Source of the DNA: Morinoia aosen
Taxonomy: Eukaryota > Arthropoda > Malacostraca > Amphipoda > Talitridae
Direction: 5' to 3'
Length of the DNA stretch: 64,000 bases
Assembly (NCBI GenBank): GCA_030386875.1
Contig: CM059560.1
Location: forward strand, 46,294,757-46,358,756
Shown here piece after piece: positions 23,164-34,390 of this stretch (the stretch's first letter is position 1; every line of letters begins with the position of its first letter). The position numbers were made by a program, and so were the translations under genes. The notes under the pieces were generated by a model that was not told where the DNA came from, made no database searches, and saw only the letters and a program-made list of their open reading frames with translations.

Positions 23164-25115
23164 CTAGAGATATTTCCTGTACTCGTTTGTGCGCTGTAGA
23201 GATACCTTCTGTACTCCTTTGTGCGCTGTAGAGATACCTTCTTTACTCCTTTGTGCGCTGTAGAGATACCTTCTGTACTCCTTTGTGCGCTGTAGAGATA
23301 CCTTCTGTACTCCTTTGTGCGCTGTAGAGATACCTTCTGTACTCCTTTGTACGCTGTAGAGATACCTCGTGTACTCCTTTGTACGTTCTAGAGATATTTC
23401 CTGTACTCCTTTGTGCGCTGTAGAGATACCTTCTGTACTCCTTTGTGCGCTTTAGAAATACCTTCTGTACTCCTTTTTGCGCTGTAGAGATACCTTCTGT
23501 ACTCCTTTGTGCGCTGTAGAGATACCTCGTGTACTCCTTTGTACGCTGTGGAGATACCTTCTGTACTCCTTTGTGCGCTGTAGAGATACCTTCTCTACTC
23601 CTTTGTGCGCTGTAGAGATACCTTCTGTACTCCTTTGTGCGCTGTAGAGATACCTTCTGTACTCCTTTGTGCGCTATAGAGATACCTTCTGTACTCCTTT
23701 GTGCGCTGTAGAGATACCTTCTGTACTCCTTTGTGCGCTGTAGAGATACCTTCTGTACTCCTTTGTGCGCTGTAGAAATACCTTCTGTACTACTTTGTAC
23801 GCTGTAGAGATACCTCGTGTACTCCTTTGTACGTTCTAGAGATATTTCCTGTACTCATTTGTGCGCTGTAGAGATACCTTCTGTACTCCTTTGTGCGCTG
23901 TAGAGATACCTTCTGTACTCCTTTGTGCGCTGTAGAGATACCTTCTGTACTCCTTTGTACGCTGTAGAGATACCTTCTGTACTCCTTTGTATGCTGAAGA
24001 GATACCTTCTGTACTCCTTTGTACGCTGTAGAGATACCTCGTGTACTCCTTTGTACGTTCTAGAAATATTTCCTGTACTCCTTTGTGCGCTGTAGAGATA
24101 CCTTCTGTACTCCTTTGTGCGCTGTAGAGATACCTTCTGTACTCTTTTGTGCGCTGTAGAGATACCTTCTGTACTCCTTTGTGCGCTGTAGAGATACCTT
24201 CTGTTCTCCTTTGTGCGCTGTAGAGATACCTTCTGTACTCCTTTGTGCGCTGTAGAGATACCTTCTGTTTTCCTTTGTGCGCTGTAGAGATACCTTCTGT
24301 ACTCCTTTGTACGCTGTAGAGATATTTCCTGTACTCCTTTGTACGCTGTAGAGATATTTCCTGTACTCCTTTGTGCGCTGTAGAGATACCTCGTGTACTC
24401 CTTTGTACGTTCTAGAGATATTTCCTGAACTCCTTTGTGCGCTGTAGAGATACCTTCTGTACTCCTTTGTGCGCTGTAGAGATACCTTCTGTACTCCTTT
24501 GTGCGCTGTAGAGATACCTTCTGTACGCCTTTGTGCGCTGTAGAGATACCTTCTGTACTCCTTTGTGCGCTGTAGAGATACCTTCTGTACTCCTATGTGC
24601 GCTGTAGAGATACCTTCTGTACTCCTTTGTGCGCTGTAGAGATACCTCGTGTACTCCTTTGTACGTTCTAGAGATATTTCCTGTACTCCTTTGTGCGCTG
24701 TAGAGATACCTTCTGTACTCCTTTGTGCGCTGTAGAGATACCTTCTGTACTCCTTTGTGCGCTGTAGAGATACCTCGTGTACTCCTTCGTACGTTCTAGA
24801 GATATTTCCTGTACTCCTTTGTGCGCTGTAGAGATACCTTCTGTACTCCTTTGTGCGCTGTAGAGATACCTTCTGTACTCCTTTGTGCGCTGTAGAGATA
24901 CCTTCTGTACTCCTTTGTGCGCTGTAGAGATACCTTCTGTACTCCTTTGTACGCTGTAGAGATACCTCGTGTACTCCTTTGTGCGCTGTAGTTATACCTT
25001 CTGTACTCCTTTGTGCGCTGTAGAGATACCTTCTGTACTCCTTTGTGCGCTGTAGAGATACCTTCTGTACTCCTTTGTACGCTTTAGAGATACCTCGTGT
25101 ACTCCTTTGTACGTT
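23164..25115. repeat. 1952-bp tandem unit, copy 1
   Basis: Repeats 1952 bp (61 monomers) downstream. Paired markers: CTTCTTTACTCC (23239/25191), TAGAAATACC (23453/25405), TTCTCTACTCC (23591/25543), TACTCATTTG (23852/25804), ACTCTTTTG (24141/26093), two consecutive C-like heads on a G1 monomer (24321/26273), GTACGCC (24525/26477), CTTCGTACG (24786/26738). The last two also match the 2368-bp family (19117 and 19378) at offset 5408, so its right half derives from that family. Private changes include CTCGTTTG near 23184, CCTTTTTGCG near 23472, GTAGTTATACC near 24988 and GCTTTAGAG near 25081. Confidence 0.87.
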
Positions 25116-27067
25116 CTAGAGATATTTCCTGTACTCCTTTGTGCGCTGTAGAGATACCTTCTGTACTCCTTTGTGCGCTGTAGAGATACCTTCTTTACTC
25201 CTTTGTGCGCTGTAGAGATACCTTCTGTACTCCTTTGTGCGCTGTAGAGATACCTTCTGTACTCCTTTGTGCGCTGTAGAGATACCTTCTGTACTCCTTT
25301 GTACGCTGTAGAGATACCTCGTGTACTCCTTTGTACGTTCTAGAGATATTTCCTGTACTCCTTTGTGCGCTGTAGAGATACCTTCTGTACTCCTTTGTGC
25401 GCTGTAGAAATACCTTCTGTACTCCTTTGTGCGCTGTAGAGATACCTTCTGTACTCCTTTGTGCGCTGTAGAGATACCTCGTGTACTCCTTTGTACGCTG
25501 TAGAGATACCTTCTGTACTCCTTTGTGCGCTGTAGAGATACCTTCTCTACTCCTTTGTGCGCTGTAGAGATACCTTCTGTACTCCTTTGTGCGCTGTAGA
25601 GATACCTTCTGTACTCCTTTGTGCGCTGTAGAGATACCTTCTGTACTCCTTTGTGCGCTGTAGAGATACCTTCTGTACTCCTTTGTGCGCTGTAGAGATA
25701 CCTTCTGTACTCCTTTGTGCGCTGTAGAGATACCTTCTGTACTCCTTTGTACGCTGTAGAGATACCTCGTGTACTCCTTTGTACGTTCTAGAGATATTTC
25801 CTGTACTCATTTGTGCGCTGTAGAGATACCTTCTGTACTCCTTTGTGCGCTGTAGAGATACCTTCTGTACTCCTTTGTGCGCTGTAGAGATACCTTCTGT
25901 ACTCCTTTGTGCGCTGTAGAGATACCTTCTGTACTCCTTTGTACGCTGTAGAGATACCTTCTGTACTCCTTTGTACGCTGTAGAGATACCTCGTGTACTC
26001 CTTTGTACGTTCTAGAGATATTTCCTGTACTCCTTTGTGCGCTGTAGAGATACCTTCTGTACTCCTTTGTGCGCTGTAGAGATACCTTCTGTACTCTTTT
26101 GTGCGCTGTAGAGATACCTTCTGAACTCCTTTGTGCGCTGTAGAGATACCTTCTGTACTCCTTTGTGCGCTGTAGAGATACCTTCTGTACTCCTTTGTGC
26201 GCTGTAGAGATACCTTCTGTACTCCTTTGTGCGCTGTAGAGATACCTTCTGTACTCCTTTGTACGCTGTAGAGATATTTCCTGTACTCCTTTGTACGCTG
26301 TAGAGATATTTCCTGTACTCCTTTGTGCGCTGTAGAGATACCTCGTGTACTCCTCTGTACGTTCTAGAGATATTTCCTGAACTCCTTTGTGCGCTGTAGA
26401 GATACCTTCTGTACTCCTTTGTGCGCTGTAGAGATACCTTCTGTACTCCTTTGTGCGCTGTAGAGATACCTTCTGTACGCCTTTGTGCGCTGTAGAGATA
26501 CCTTCTGTACTCCTTTGTGCGCTGTAGAGATACCTTCTGTACTCCTTTGTGCGCTGTAGAGATACCTTCTGTACTCCTTTGTGCGCTGTAGAGAAACCTC
26601 GTGTACTCCTTTGTACGTTCTAGAGATATTTCCTGTACTCCTTTGTGCGCTGTAGAGATACCTTCTGTACTCCTTTGTGCGCTGTAGAGATACCTTCTGT
26701 ACTCCTTTGTGCGCTGTAGAGATACCTCGTGTACTCCTTCGTACGTTCTAGAGATATTTCCTGTACTCCTTTGTGCGCTGTAGAGATACCTTCTTTACTC
26801 CTTTGTGCGCTGTAGAGATACCTTCTGTACTCCTTTGTGCGCTGTAGAGATACCTTCTGTACTCCTTTGTGCGCTGTAGAGATACCTTCTGTACTCCTTT
26901 GTACGCTGTAGAGATACCTCGTGTACTCCTTTGTGCGCTGTAGAGATACCTTCTGTACTCCTTTGTGCGCTGTAGAGATACCTTCTGTACTCCTTTGTGC
27001 GCTGTAGAGATACCTTCTGTACTCCTTTGTACGCTGTAGAGATACCTCGTGTACTTCTTTGTACGTT
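25116..27067. repeat. 1952-bp tandem unit, copy 2
   Basis: Matches the preceding 1952 bp at every paired marker. Differences seen by eye include GAAACCTCG near 26593, CTTTACTCC near 26792, and CTGAACTCC near 26121 where copy 1 has a normal monomer. The match ends at the C monomer starting at 27068, where a run of ordinary short B-C units begins. The state of the CTCCTATG variant shows point divergence since duplication: present near 24594 and normal near 26546. Confidence 0.85.
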
Positions 27068-30000
27068 CTAGAGATATTTCCTGTACTCCTTTGTGCGCTG
27101 TAGAGATACCTTCTGTACTCCTTTGTGCGCTGTAGAGATACCTTCTGTACTCCTTTGTGCGCTGTAGAGATACCTTCTGTACTCCTTTGTGCGCTGTAGA
27201 GATACCTTCTGTACTCCTTTGTGCGCTGTAGAGATACCTCGTGTACTCCTTTGTACGTTCTAGAGATATTTCCTGTACTCCTTTGTGCGCTGTAGAGATA
27301 TCTTCTGTACTCCTTTGTGCGCTGTAGAGATACCTTCTGTACTCCTTTGTACGCTGTAGAGATACCTCGTGTACTCCTTTGTACGTTCTAGAGATATTTC
27401 CTGTACTCCTTTGTGCGCTGTAGAGATACCTTCTGTACTCCTTTGTGCGCTGTAGAGATACCTTCTGTACTCCTTTGTACGCTGTGGAGATACCTTCTGT
27501 ACTCCTTTGTACGCTGTAGAGACACCTCGTGTACTCCTTTGTACGTTCTAGAGATATTTCCTGTACTCCTTTGTGCGCTGTAGAGATACCTTCTGAACTC
27601 CTTTGTGCGCTGTAGAGATACCTTCTGTACTCCTTTGTGCGCTGTAGAGATACCTTCTGTACTCCTTTGTACGCTGTAGAGATACCTCGTGTACTCCTTT
27701 GTACGTTCTAGAGATATTTCCTGTACTCCTTTGTGCGCTGTAGAGATACCTTCTGTACTCCTTTGTGCGCTGTAGAGATACCTTCTCTACCCCTTTGTGC
27801 GCTGTAGAGATACCTTCTGTACTCCTTTGTGCGCTGTAGAGATACCTTCTGTACTCCTTTGTACGCTGTAGAGATACCTCGTGTACTCCTTTGTACGTTC
27901 TAGAGATATTTCCTGTACTCCTTTGTGCGCTGTAGAGATACCTTCTGTACTCCTTTGTGCGCTGTAGAGATACCTTCTGTACTCCTTTGTGCGCTGTAGA
28001 GATACCTTCTGTACTCCTTTGTGCGCTGTAGAGATACCTTCTGTGCTCCTTTGTGCGCTGTAGAGATTCCTTCTGTACTCCTTTGTACGCTGTAGAGATA
28101 CCTCGTGTACTCCTTTGTACGTTCTAGAGATATTTCCTGTACTCCTTATTGCGCTGTAGAGAGACCTTCTGTACTCCTTTGTGCGCTGTAGTGATACCTT
28201 CTGTACTCCTTTGTGCGCTCTAGAGATACCTTCTGTACTCCTTTGTACGCTGTAGAGATACCTTCTGTACTCCTTTGTGCTCTGTAGAAATACCTTCTGT
28301 ACTCCTTTGTACGCTGTAGAGATACCTCGTGTACTCCTTTGTACGTTCCAGAGATATTTCCTGTAATCCTTTGTGCGCTGTAGAGATACCTTCTGTACTC
28401 CTTTGTGCGCTGTAGAGATACCTTCTGTACTCCTTTGTGCGCTGTAGAGATACCTTCTGTACTCCTTTGTGCGCTGTAGAGATACCTCGTGTACTCCTTT
28501 GTACGCTGTAGAGATACCTTCTGCACTCCTTTGTGCGGTGTAGAGATACCTTCTGTACTCCTTTGTGCGCTGTAGAGATACCTTCTGTACTCCTTTGTGC
28601 GCTGTAGAGATACCTTCTGTACTCCTTTGTGCGCTGTAGAGATACCTTCTGTACTCCTTTGTGCGCTGTAGAGATACCTTCTGTACTCCTTTGTGCGCTG
28701 TAGAGATACCTTCTGTACTCCTTTGTGCGCTGTAGAGATACCTTCTGTACTCCTTTGTACGCTGTAGAGATACCTCGTGTACTCCTTTGTACGTTCTAGA
28801 GATATTTCCTGTACTTCTTTGTGCGCTGTAGAGATACCTTCTGTACTCCTTTGTGCGCTGTAGAGATACCTTCTGTACTCCTTTGTGCGCTGTAGAGATA
28901 CCTCGTGTACTCCTTTGTACGCTGTAGAGATACCTTCTGTACTCCTTTGTGCGCTGTAGAGATTCCTTCTGTACTCCTTTGTGCGCTGTAGAGATACCAT
29001 CTGTACTCCTTTGTGCGCTGTAGACATACCTTCTGTACTCCTTTGTGCGCTGTAGAGATACCTTCTGTACTCCTTTGTGCGCTGTAAAGATACCTTCTGT
29101 ACTCCTTTGTGCGCTGTAGAGATACCTTCTGTACTCCTTTGTGCGCTGTAGAGATACCTTCTGTACTCCTTTGTACGCTGTAGAGATACCTCGTGTACTC
29201 CTTTGTACGTTCTAGAGATATTTCCTGTACTCCTTTGTGCGCTGTAGAGATACCTTCTGTACTCCTTTGTGCGCTGTAGAGATACCTTCTGTACTCCTTT
29301 GTGCGCTGTAGAGATACCTTCTGTACTCCTTTGTGCGCTGTAGAGATACCTCGTGTACTCCTTTGTACGCTGTAGAGATACCTTCTGTACTCCTTTGTGC
29401 GCTGTAGAGATACCTTCTGTACTCCTTTGTGCGCTCTAGAGATACCTTCTGTACTCCTTTGTGCGCTGTAGAGATACCTTCTGTACTCCTTTGTGCGCTG
29501 TAGAGATACCTTCTGTACTCCTTTGTGCGCTGTAGAGATACCTTCTGTACTCCTTCGTGCGCTGTAGTGATACCTCGTGTACTCCTTAGTACGTTCTAGA
29601 GATATTTCCTGTACTCCTTTGTGCGCTGTAGAGATACCTTCTGTACTCCTTTGTGCGCTGTAGAGATACCTTCTGTACTCCTTTGTGCGCTGTAGAGATA
29701 CCTCGTGTACTCCTTTGTACGTTCTAGAGATATTTCCTGTACTCCTTTGTGCGCTGTAGAGATACCTTCTGTACTCCTTTGTGCGCTGTAGAGATACCTT
29801 CTGTACTCCTTTGTACGCTGTTGAGATACCTCGTGTACTACTTTGTACGTTCTAGAGATATTTCCTGTACTCCTTTGTGCGCTGTAGAGATACCATCTGT
29901 ACTCCTTTGTGCGCTGTAGAGATACCTTCTGTACTCCTTTGTGCGCTGTAGAGATACCTTCTGTACTCCTTTGTACGTTCTAGAGATATTTCCTGTACTC

Positions 30001-30427
30001 CTTTGTGCGCTGTAGAGATACCTTCTGTACTCCTTTGTACGCTGTAGAGATACCTCGTGTACTCCTTTGTACGTTCTAGAGATATTTCCTGTACTCCTTT
30101 GTGCGCTGTAGAGATACCTTCTGTACTCCTTTGTGCGCTGTAGAGATACCTTCTGTACTCCATTGTGCGCTGTAGCGATACCTTCTGTACTCCTTTGTAC
30201 GCTGTAGAGATACCTCGTGTACTCCTTTGTACGTTCTAGAGATATTTCCTGTACTCCTTTGTGCGCTGTAGAGATACCTTCTGTACTCCTTTGTGCGCTG
30301 TAGAGATACCTTCTGTACTCCTTTGTACGCTGTAGAGATACCTTCTGTACTCCTTTGTGCGCTGTAGAGATACCTTCTGTACTCCTTTGTACGCTGTAGA
30401 GATACCTCGTGTACTCCTTTGTACGTT
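27068..30427. repeat. More diverged satellite block
   Basis: Satellite throughout, but 28140-28550 carries clearly more one-off changes than the surroundings: CTTATTGCG, GAGAGACC, GTAGTGATACC, GCGCTCTAG, TGCTCTGTAGAAATACC, GTTCCAGAG, CTGTAATCC, GCGGTGTAG. TGCTCTG at 28278 and GTTCCAGAG about 70 bp later occur with the same spacing and surroundings in the right-hand 4.1-kb family (44114 onward). Remaining parts are ordinary 4- to 10-monomer units. No gene or unique sequence is present. Confidence 0.8.
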
Positions 30428-31387
30428 CTAGAGATATTTCCTGTACTCCTTTGTGCGCTGTAGAGATACCTTCTGTACTCCTTTGTGCGCTGTAGAGATA
30501 CCTTCTGTACTCCTTTGTGCGCTGTAGAGATACCTTCTGTACTCCTTTATGCGTTCTAGAGATATTTCCTGTACTCCTTTGTGCGCTGTAGAGATACCTT
30601 CTGTACTCCTTTGTACGCTGTAGAGATACCTCGTGTACTCCTTTGTACGTTCTAGAGATATTTCCTGTACTCCTTTGTGCGCTGTAGAGATACCTTCTGT
30701 ACTCCTTTGTGCGCTGTAGAGATACCTTCTGTACTCCTTTGTGCGCTGTAGAGATACCTTCTGTACTCCTTTGTACGCTGTAGAGATACCTCGTGTACTC
30801 CTTTGTACGTTCTAGAGATATTTCCTGTACTCCTTTGTGCGCTGTAGAGATACCTTCTTTACTCCTTTGTGCGCTGTAGAGATACCCTTTGTACTCCTTT
30901 GTGCGCTGTAGAGATACCTTCTGTACTTCTTTGTACGCTGTAGAGATACCTTCTGTACTCCTTTGTGCGCTGTAGAGATACCTTCTGTACTCCTTTGTGC
31001 GCTGTAGAGATACCTTCTGTACTCTTTTGAGCGCTATAGAGATACCTTCTGTACTCCTTTGTGCGCTGTAGAGATACCTCGTGTACTCCTTTGTACGCTG
31101 TAGAGATACCTTCTGTACTCCTTTGTGCGCTGTAGAGATACCTTCTGTACTCCTTTGTGCGCTGTAGAGATACCTTCTGTACTCCTTTGAGCGCTATAGA
31201 GATACCTTCTGTACTCGTTTGTGCGCTGTAGAGATACCTCGTGTACTCCTTTGTACGCTGTAGAGATACCTTCTGTACTCCTTTGTGCGCTGTAGAGATA
31301 CCTTCTGTACTCCTTTGTGCGCTGTAGGGATACCTTCTGTACTCCTTTGTGCGCTGTAGAGATACCTCGTGTACTCCTTTGTACGTT
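30428..31387. repeat. 960-bp segment, copy 1 of a 1630-bp offset pair
   Basis: Matches 32058-33017 at offset 1630, which is 51 monomers minus the 2-bp deletion at 31771 lying between them. Paired markers: CTTTAT before CGTTCTAG (30547/32177), CTTCTTTGTACG (30926/32556), TTGAGCGCTATAG at 31028/32658 and again 31188/32818, and GTAGGGATACC (31325/32955). The two TTGAGCGCTATAG monomers are 160 bp apart, so a 5-monomer tandem duplication predates the larger copying. Private to this copy: TATGCG (30549) instead of TATACG, CCCTTTG near 30886, CTCGTTTG near 31215. Confidence 0.85.
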
Positions 31388-32057
31388 CTAGAGATATTTC
31401 CTGTACTCCTTTGTGCGCTGTAGAGATACCCTCTGTACTCCTTTGTGCGCTGTAGAAATACCTTCTGTACTCCTTTGTGCGCTGTTGAGATACCTTCTGT
31501 ACTCCTTTGTACGCTGTAGAGATACCTCGTGTACTCCTTTGTACGTTCTAGAGATATTTCCTGTTCTCCTTTGTGCGCTGTAGAGATACCTTCTGTTCTC
31601 CTTTGTGCGCTGTAGAGATACCTTCTGTACTCCTTTGTGCGCTGTAGAGATACCTTCTGTACTCCTTTGTGCGCTGTAGAGATACCTTCTGTACTCCTTT
31701 GTGCGCTGTAGAGATACCTTCTGTACTCCTTTGTGCGCTGTAGAGATACCTCGTGTACTCCTTTGTACGCTGTAGAGACCTTCTGTACTCCTTTGTACGC
31801 TGTAGAGATACCTCGTGTACTCCTTTGTACGTTCTAGAGATATTTCCTGTACTCCTTTGTGCGCTGTAGAGATACCTTCTGTACTCCTTTGTGCGCTGTA
31901 GAGATACCTTCTGTACTCCTTTGTGCGCTGTAGAGATACCTTCTGTACTCCTTTGTACGCTGTAGAGATACCTTCTGTACTCCTTTGTGCGCTGTAGAGA
32001 TACCTTCTGTACTCCTTTGTACGCTGTAGAGATACCTCGTGTACTCCTTTGTACGTT
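31388..32057. repeat. Satellite between the paired 960-bp segments
   Basis: Ordinary B-C units with one 2-bp deletion (GTAGAGACC at 31772-31780). The part from 31546, with CTGTTCTCC twice in adjacent monomers, recurs from 33624 at offset 2078 (65 monomers minus 2 bp). Nothing else is visible. Confidence 0.8.
31771..31780. repeat. Register break: 2-bp deletion, GTAGAGACC
   Basis: GTAGAGACCTTC replaces GTAGAGATACCTTC, losing two bases (AT or TA). Unique in the window and the only 2-bp loss I found. It explains the 1630-bp offset (51 monomers minus 2) of the flanking duplicated segments. Confidence 0.9.
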
Positions 32058-33017
32058 CTAGAGATATTTCCTGTACTCCTTTGTGCGCTGTAGAGATACC
32101 TTCTGTACTCCTTTGTGCGCTGTAGAGATACCTTCTGTACTCCTTTGTGCGCTGTAGAGATACCTTCTGTACTCCTTTATACGTTCTAGAGATATTTCCT
32201 GTACTCCTTTGTGCGCTGTAGAGATACCTTCTGTACTCCTTTGTACGCTGTAGAGATACCTCGTGTACTCCTTTGTACGTTCTAGAGATATTTCCTGTAC
32301 TCCTTTGTGCGCTGTAGAGATACCTTCTGTACTCCTTTGTGCGCTGTAGAGATACCTTCTGTACTCCTTTGTGCGCTGTAGAGATACCTTCTGTACTCCT
32401 TTGTACGCTGTAGAGATACCTCGTGTACTCCTTTGTACGTTCTAGAGATATTTCCTGTACTCCTTTGTGCGCTGTAGAGATACCTTCTGTACTCCTTTGT
32501 GCGCTGTAGAGATACCTTCTGTACTCCTTTGTGCGCTGTAGAGATACCTTCTGTACTTCTTTGTACGCTGTAGAGATACCTTCTGTACTCCTTTGTGCGC
32601 TGTAGAGATACCTTCTGTACTCCTTTGTGCGCTGTAGAGATACCTTCTGTACTCCTTTGAGCGCTATAGAGATACCTTCTGTACTCCTTTGTGCGCTGTA
32701 GAGATACCTCGTGTACTCCTTTGTACGCTGTAGAGATACCTTCTGTACTCCTTTGTGCGCTGTAGAGATACCTTCTGTACTCCTTTGTGCGCTGTAGAGA
32801 TACCTTCTGTACTCCTTTGAGCGCTATAGAGATACCTTCTGTACTCCTTTGTGCGCTGTAGAGATACCTCGTGTACTCCTTTGTACGCTGTAGAGATACC
32901 TTCTGTACTCCTTTGTGCGCTGTGGAGATACCTTCTGTACTCCTTTGTGCGCTGTAGGGATACCTTCTGTACTCCTTTGTGCGCTGTTGAGATACCTCGT
33001 GTACTCCTTTGTACGTT
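32058..33017. repeat. 960-bp segment, copy 2 of a 1630-bp offset pair
   Basis: Second copy of 30428-31387, with TATACGTTCTAG at 32178. That junction form also appears at 35441 and in every complete right-hand super-unit (46575, 50735 and 58735 by offset, 63565), linking this block to the 43-64 kb family. Private changes: GTGGAGATACC near 32933 and GTTGAGATACC near 32987. Confidence 0.84.
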
Positions 33018-34377
33018 CTAGAGATATTTCCTGTACTCCTTTGTGCGCTGTAGAGATACCTTCTGTACTCCTTTGTGCGCTGTAGAGATACCTTCTGTAC
33101 TCTTTTGTGCGCTGTAGAGATACCTTTTGTACTCCTTCGTGCGCTGTAGAGATACCTTTTGTACTCTTTTGTGCGCTGTAGAGATACCTTCTGTACTCCT
33201 TTGTACGCTGTAGAGATACCTCGTGTACTCCTTTGTACGTTCTAGAGATATTTCCTGTACTCCTTTGTGCGCTGTAGAGATACCTTCTGTACTCCTTTGT
33301 GCGCTGTAGAGATACCTCGTGCACTCCTTTGTGCGCTGTAGAGATACCTTCTGTACTCCTTTGTGCGCTGTAGAGATACCTTCTGTACTCCTTTGTCCGC
33401 TGTAGAGATACCTCCTGTACTCCTTTGTACGTTCTAGAGATATTTCCTGTACTCCTTTGTGCGCTGTAGAGATACCTTCTGTTTTCCTTTGTGCGCTGTA
33501 GAGATACCTTCTGTACTCCTTTGTGCGCTGTAGAGATACCTTCTGTACTCCTTTGTGCGCTGTTGAGATACCTTCTGTACTCCTTTGTACGCTGTAGAGA
33601 TACCTCGTGTACTCCTTTGTACGTTCTAGAGATATTTCCTGTTCTCCTTTGTGCGCTGTAGAGATACCTTCTGTTCTCCTTTGTGCGCTGTAGAGATACC
33701 TTCTGTACTCCTTTGTGCGCTGTAGAGATACCTTCTGTACTCCTTTGTGCGCTGTAGAGATACCTTCTGTACTCCTTTGTGCGCTGTAGAGATACCTTCT
33801 GAACTCCTTTGTGCGCTGTAGAGATACCTCGTGTACTCCTTTGTACGCTGTAGAGATACCTTCTGTACTCCTTTGTGCGCTGTAGAGATACCTTCTGTAC
33901 TCCTTTGTGCGCTGTAGAGATACCTTCTGTACTCCTTTGTGCGCTGTAGAGATACCTTCTGTACTCCTTTGTGCGCTGTAGAGATACCTTCTGTACTCCT
34001 TTGTGCGCTGTAGAGATACCTTCTGTACTCCTTTGTGCGCTGTAGAGATACCTTCTGTACTCCTTTGTGCGCTGCAGAGATACCTTCTGTACTCCTTTGT
34101 ACGCTGTAGAGATACCTCGTGTACTCCTTTCTACGTTCTAGAGATATTTCCTGTACTCCTTTGTGCGCTGTAGAGATACCTTCTGTACTCCTTTGTGCGC
34201 TGTAGAGATACCTTCTGAACTCCTTTGTGCGCTGTAGAGATACCTTCTGTACTCCTTTGTGCGCTGTAGAGATACCTTCTGTACTCCTTTGTACGCTGTA
34301 GAGATACCTTCTGTACTCCTTTGTACGCTGTAGAGATACCTCGTGTACTCCTTTGTACGTTCTAGAGATATTTCCTG

Positions 34378-34390
34378 TACTGTTTGGGCG
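34378..34390. repeat. Register break: 1-bp deletion, TACTGTTTGGGCG
   Basis: Replaces TACTCCTTTGTGCG in a C monomer, one base short with added substitutions. Unique in the window. Confidence 0.88.
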
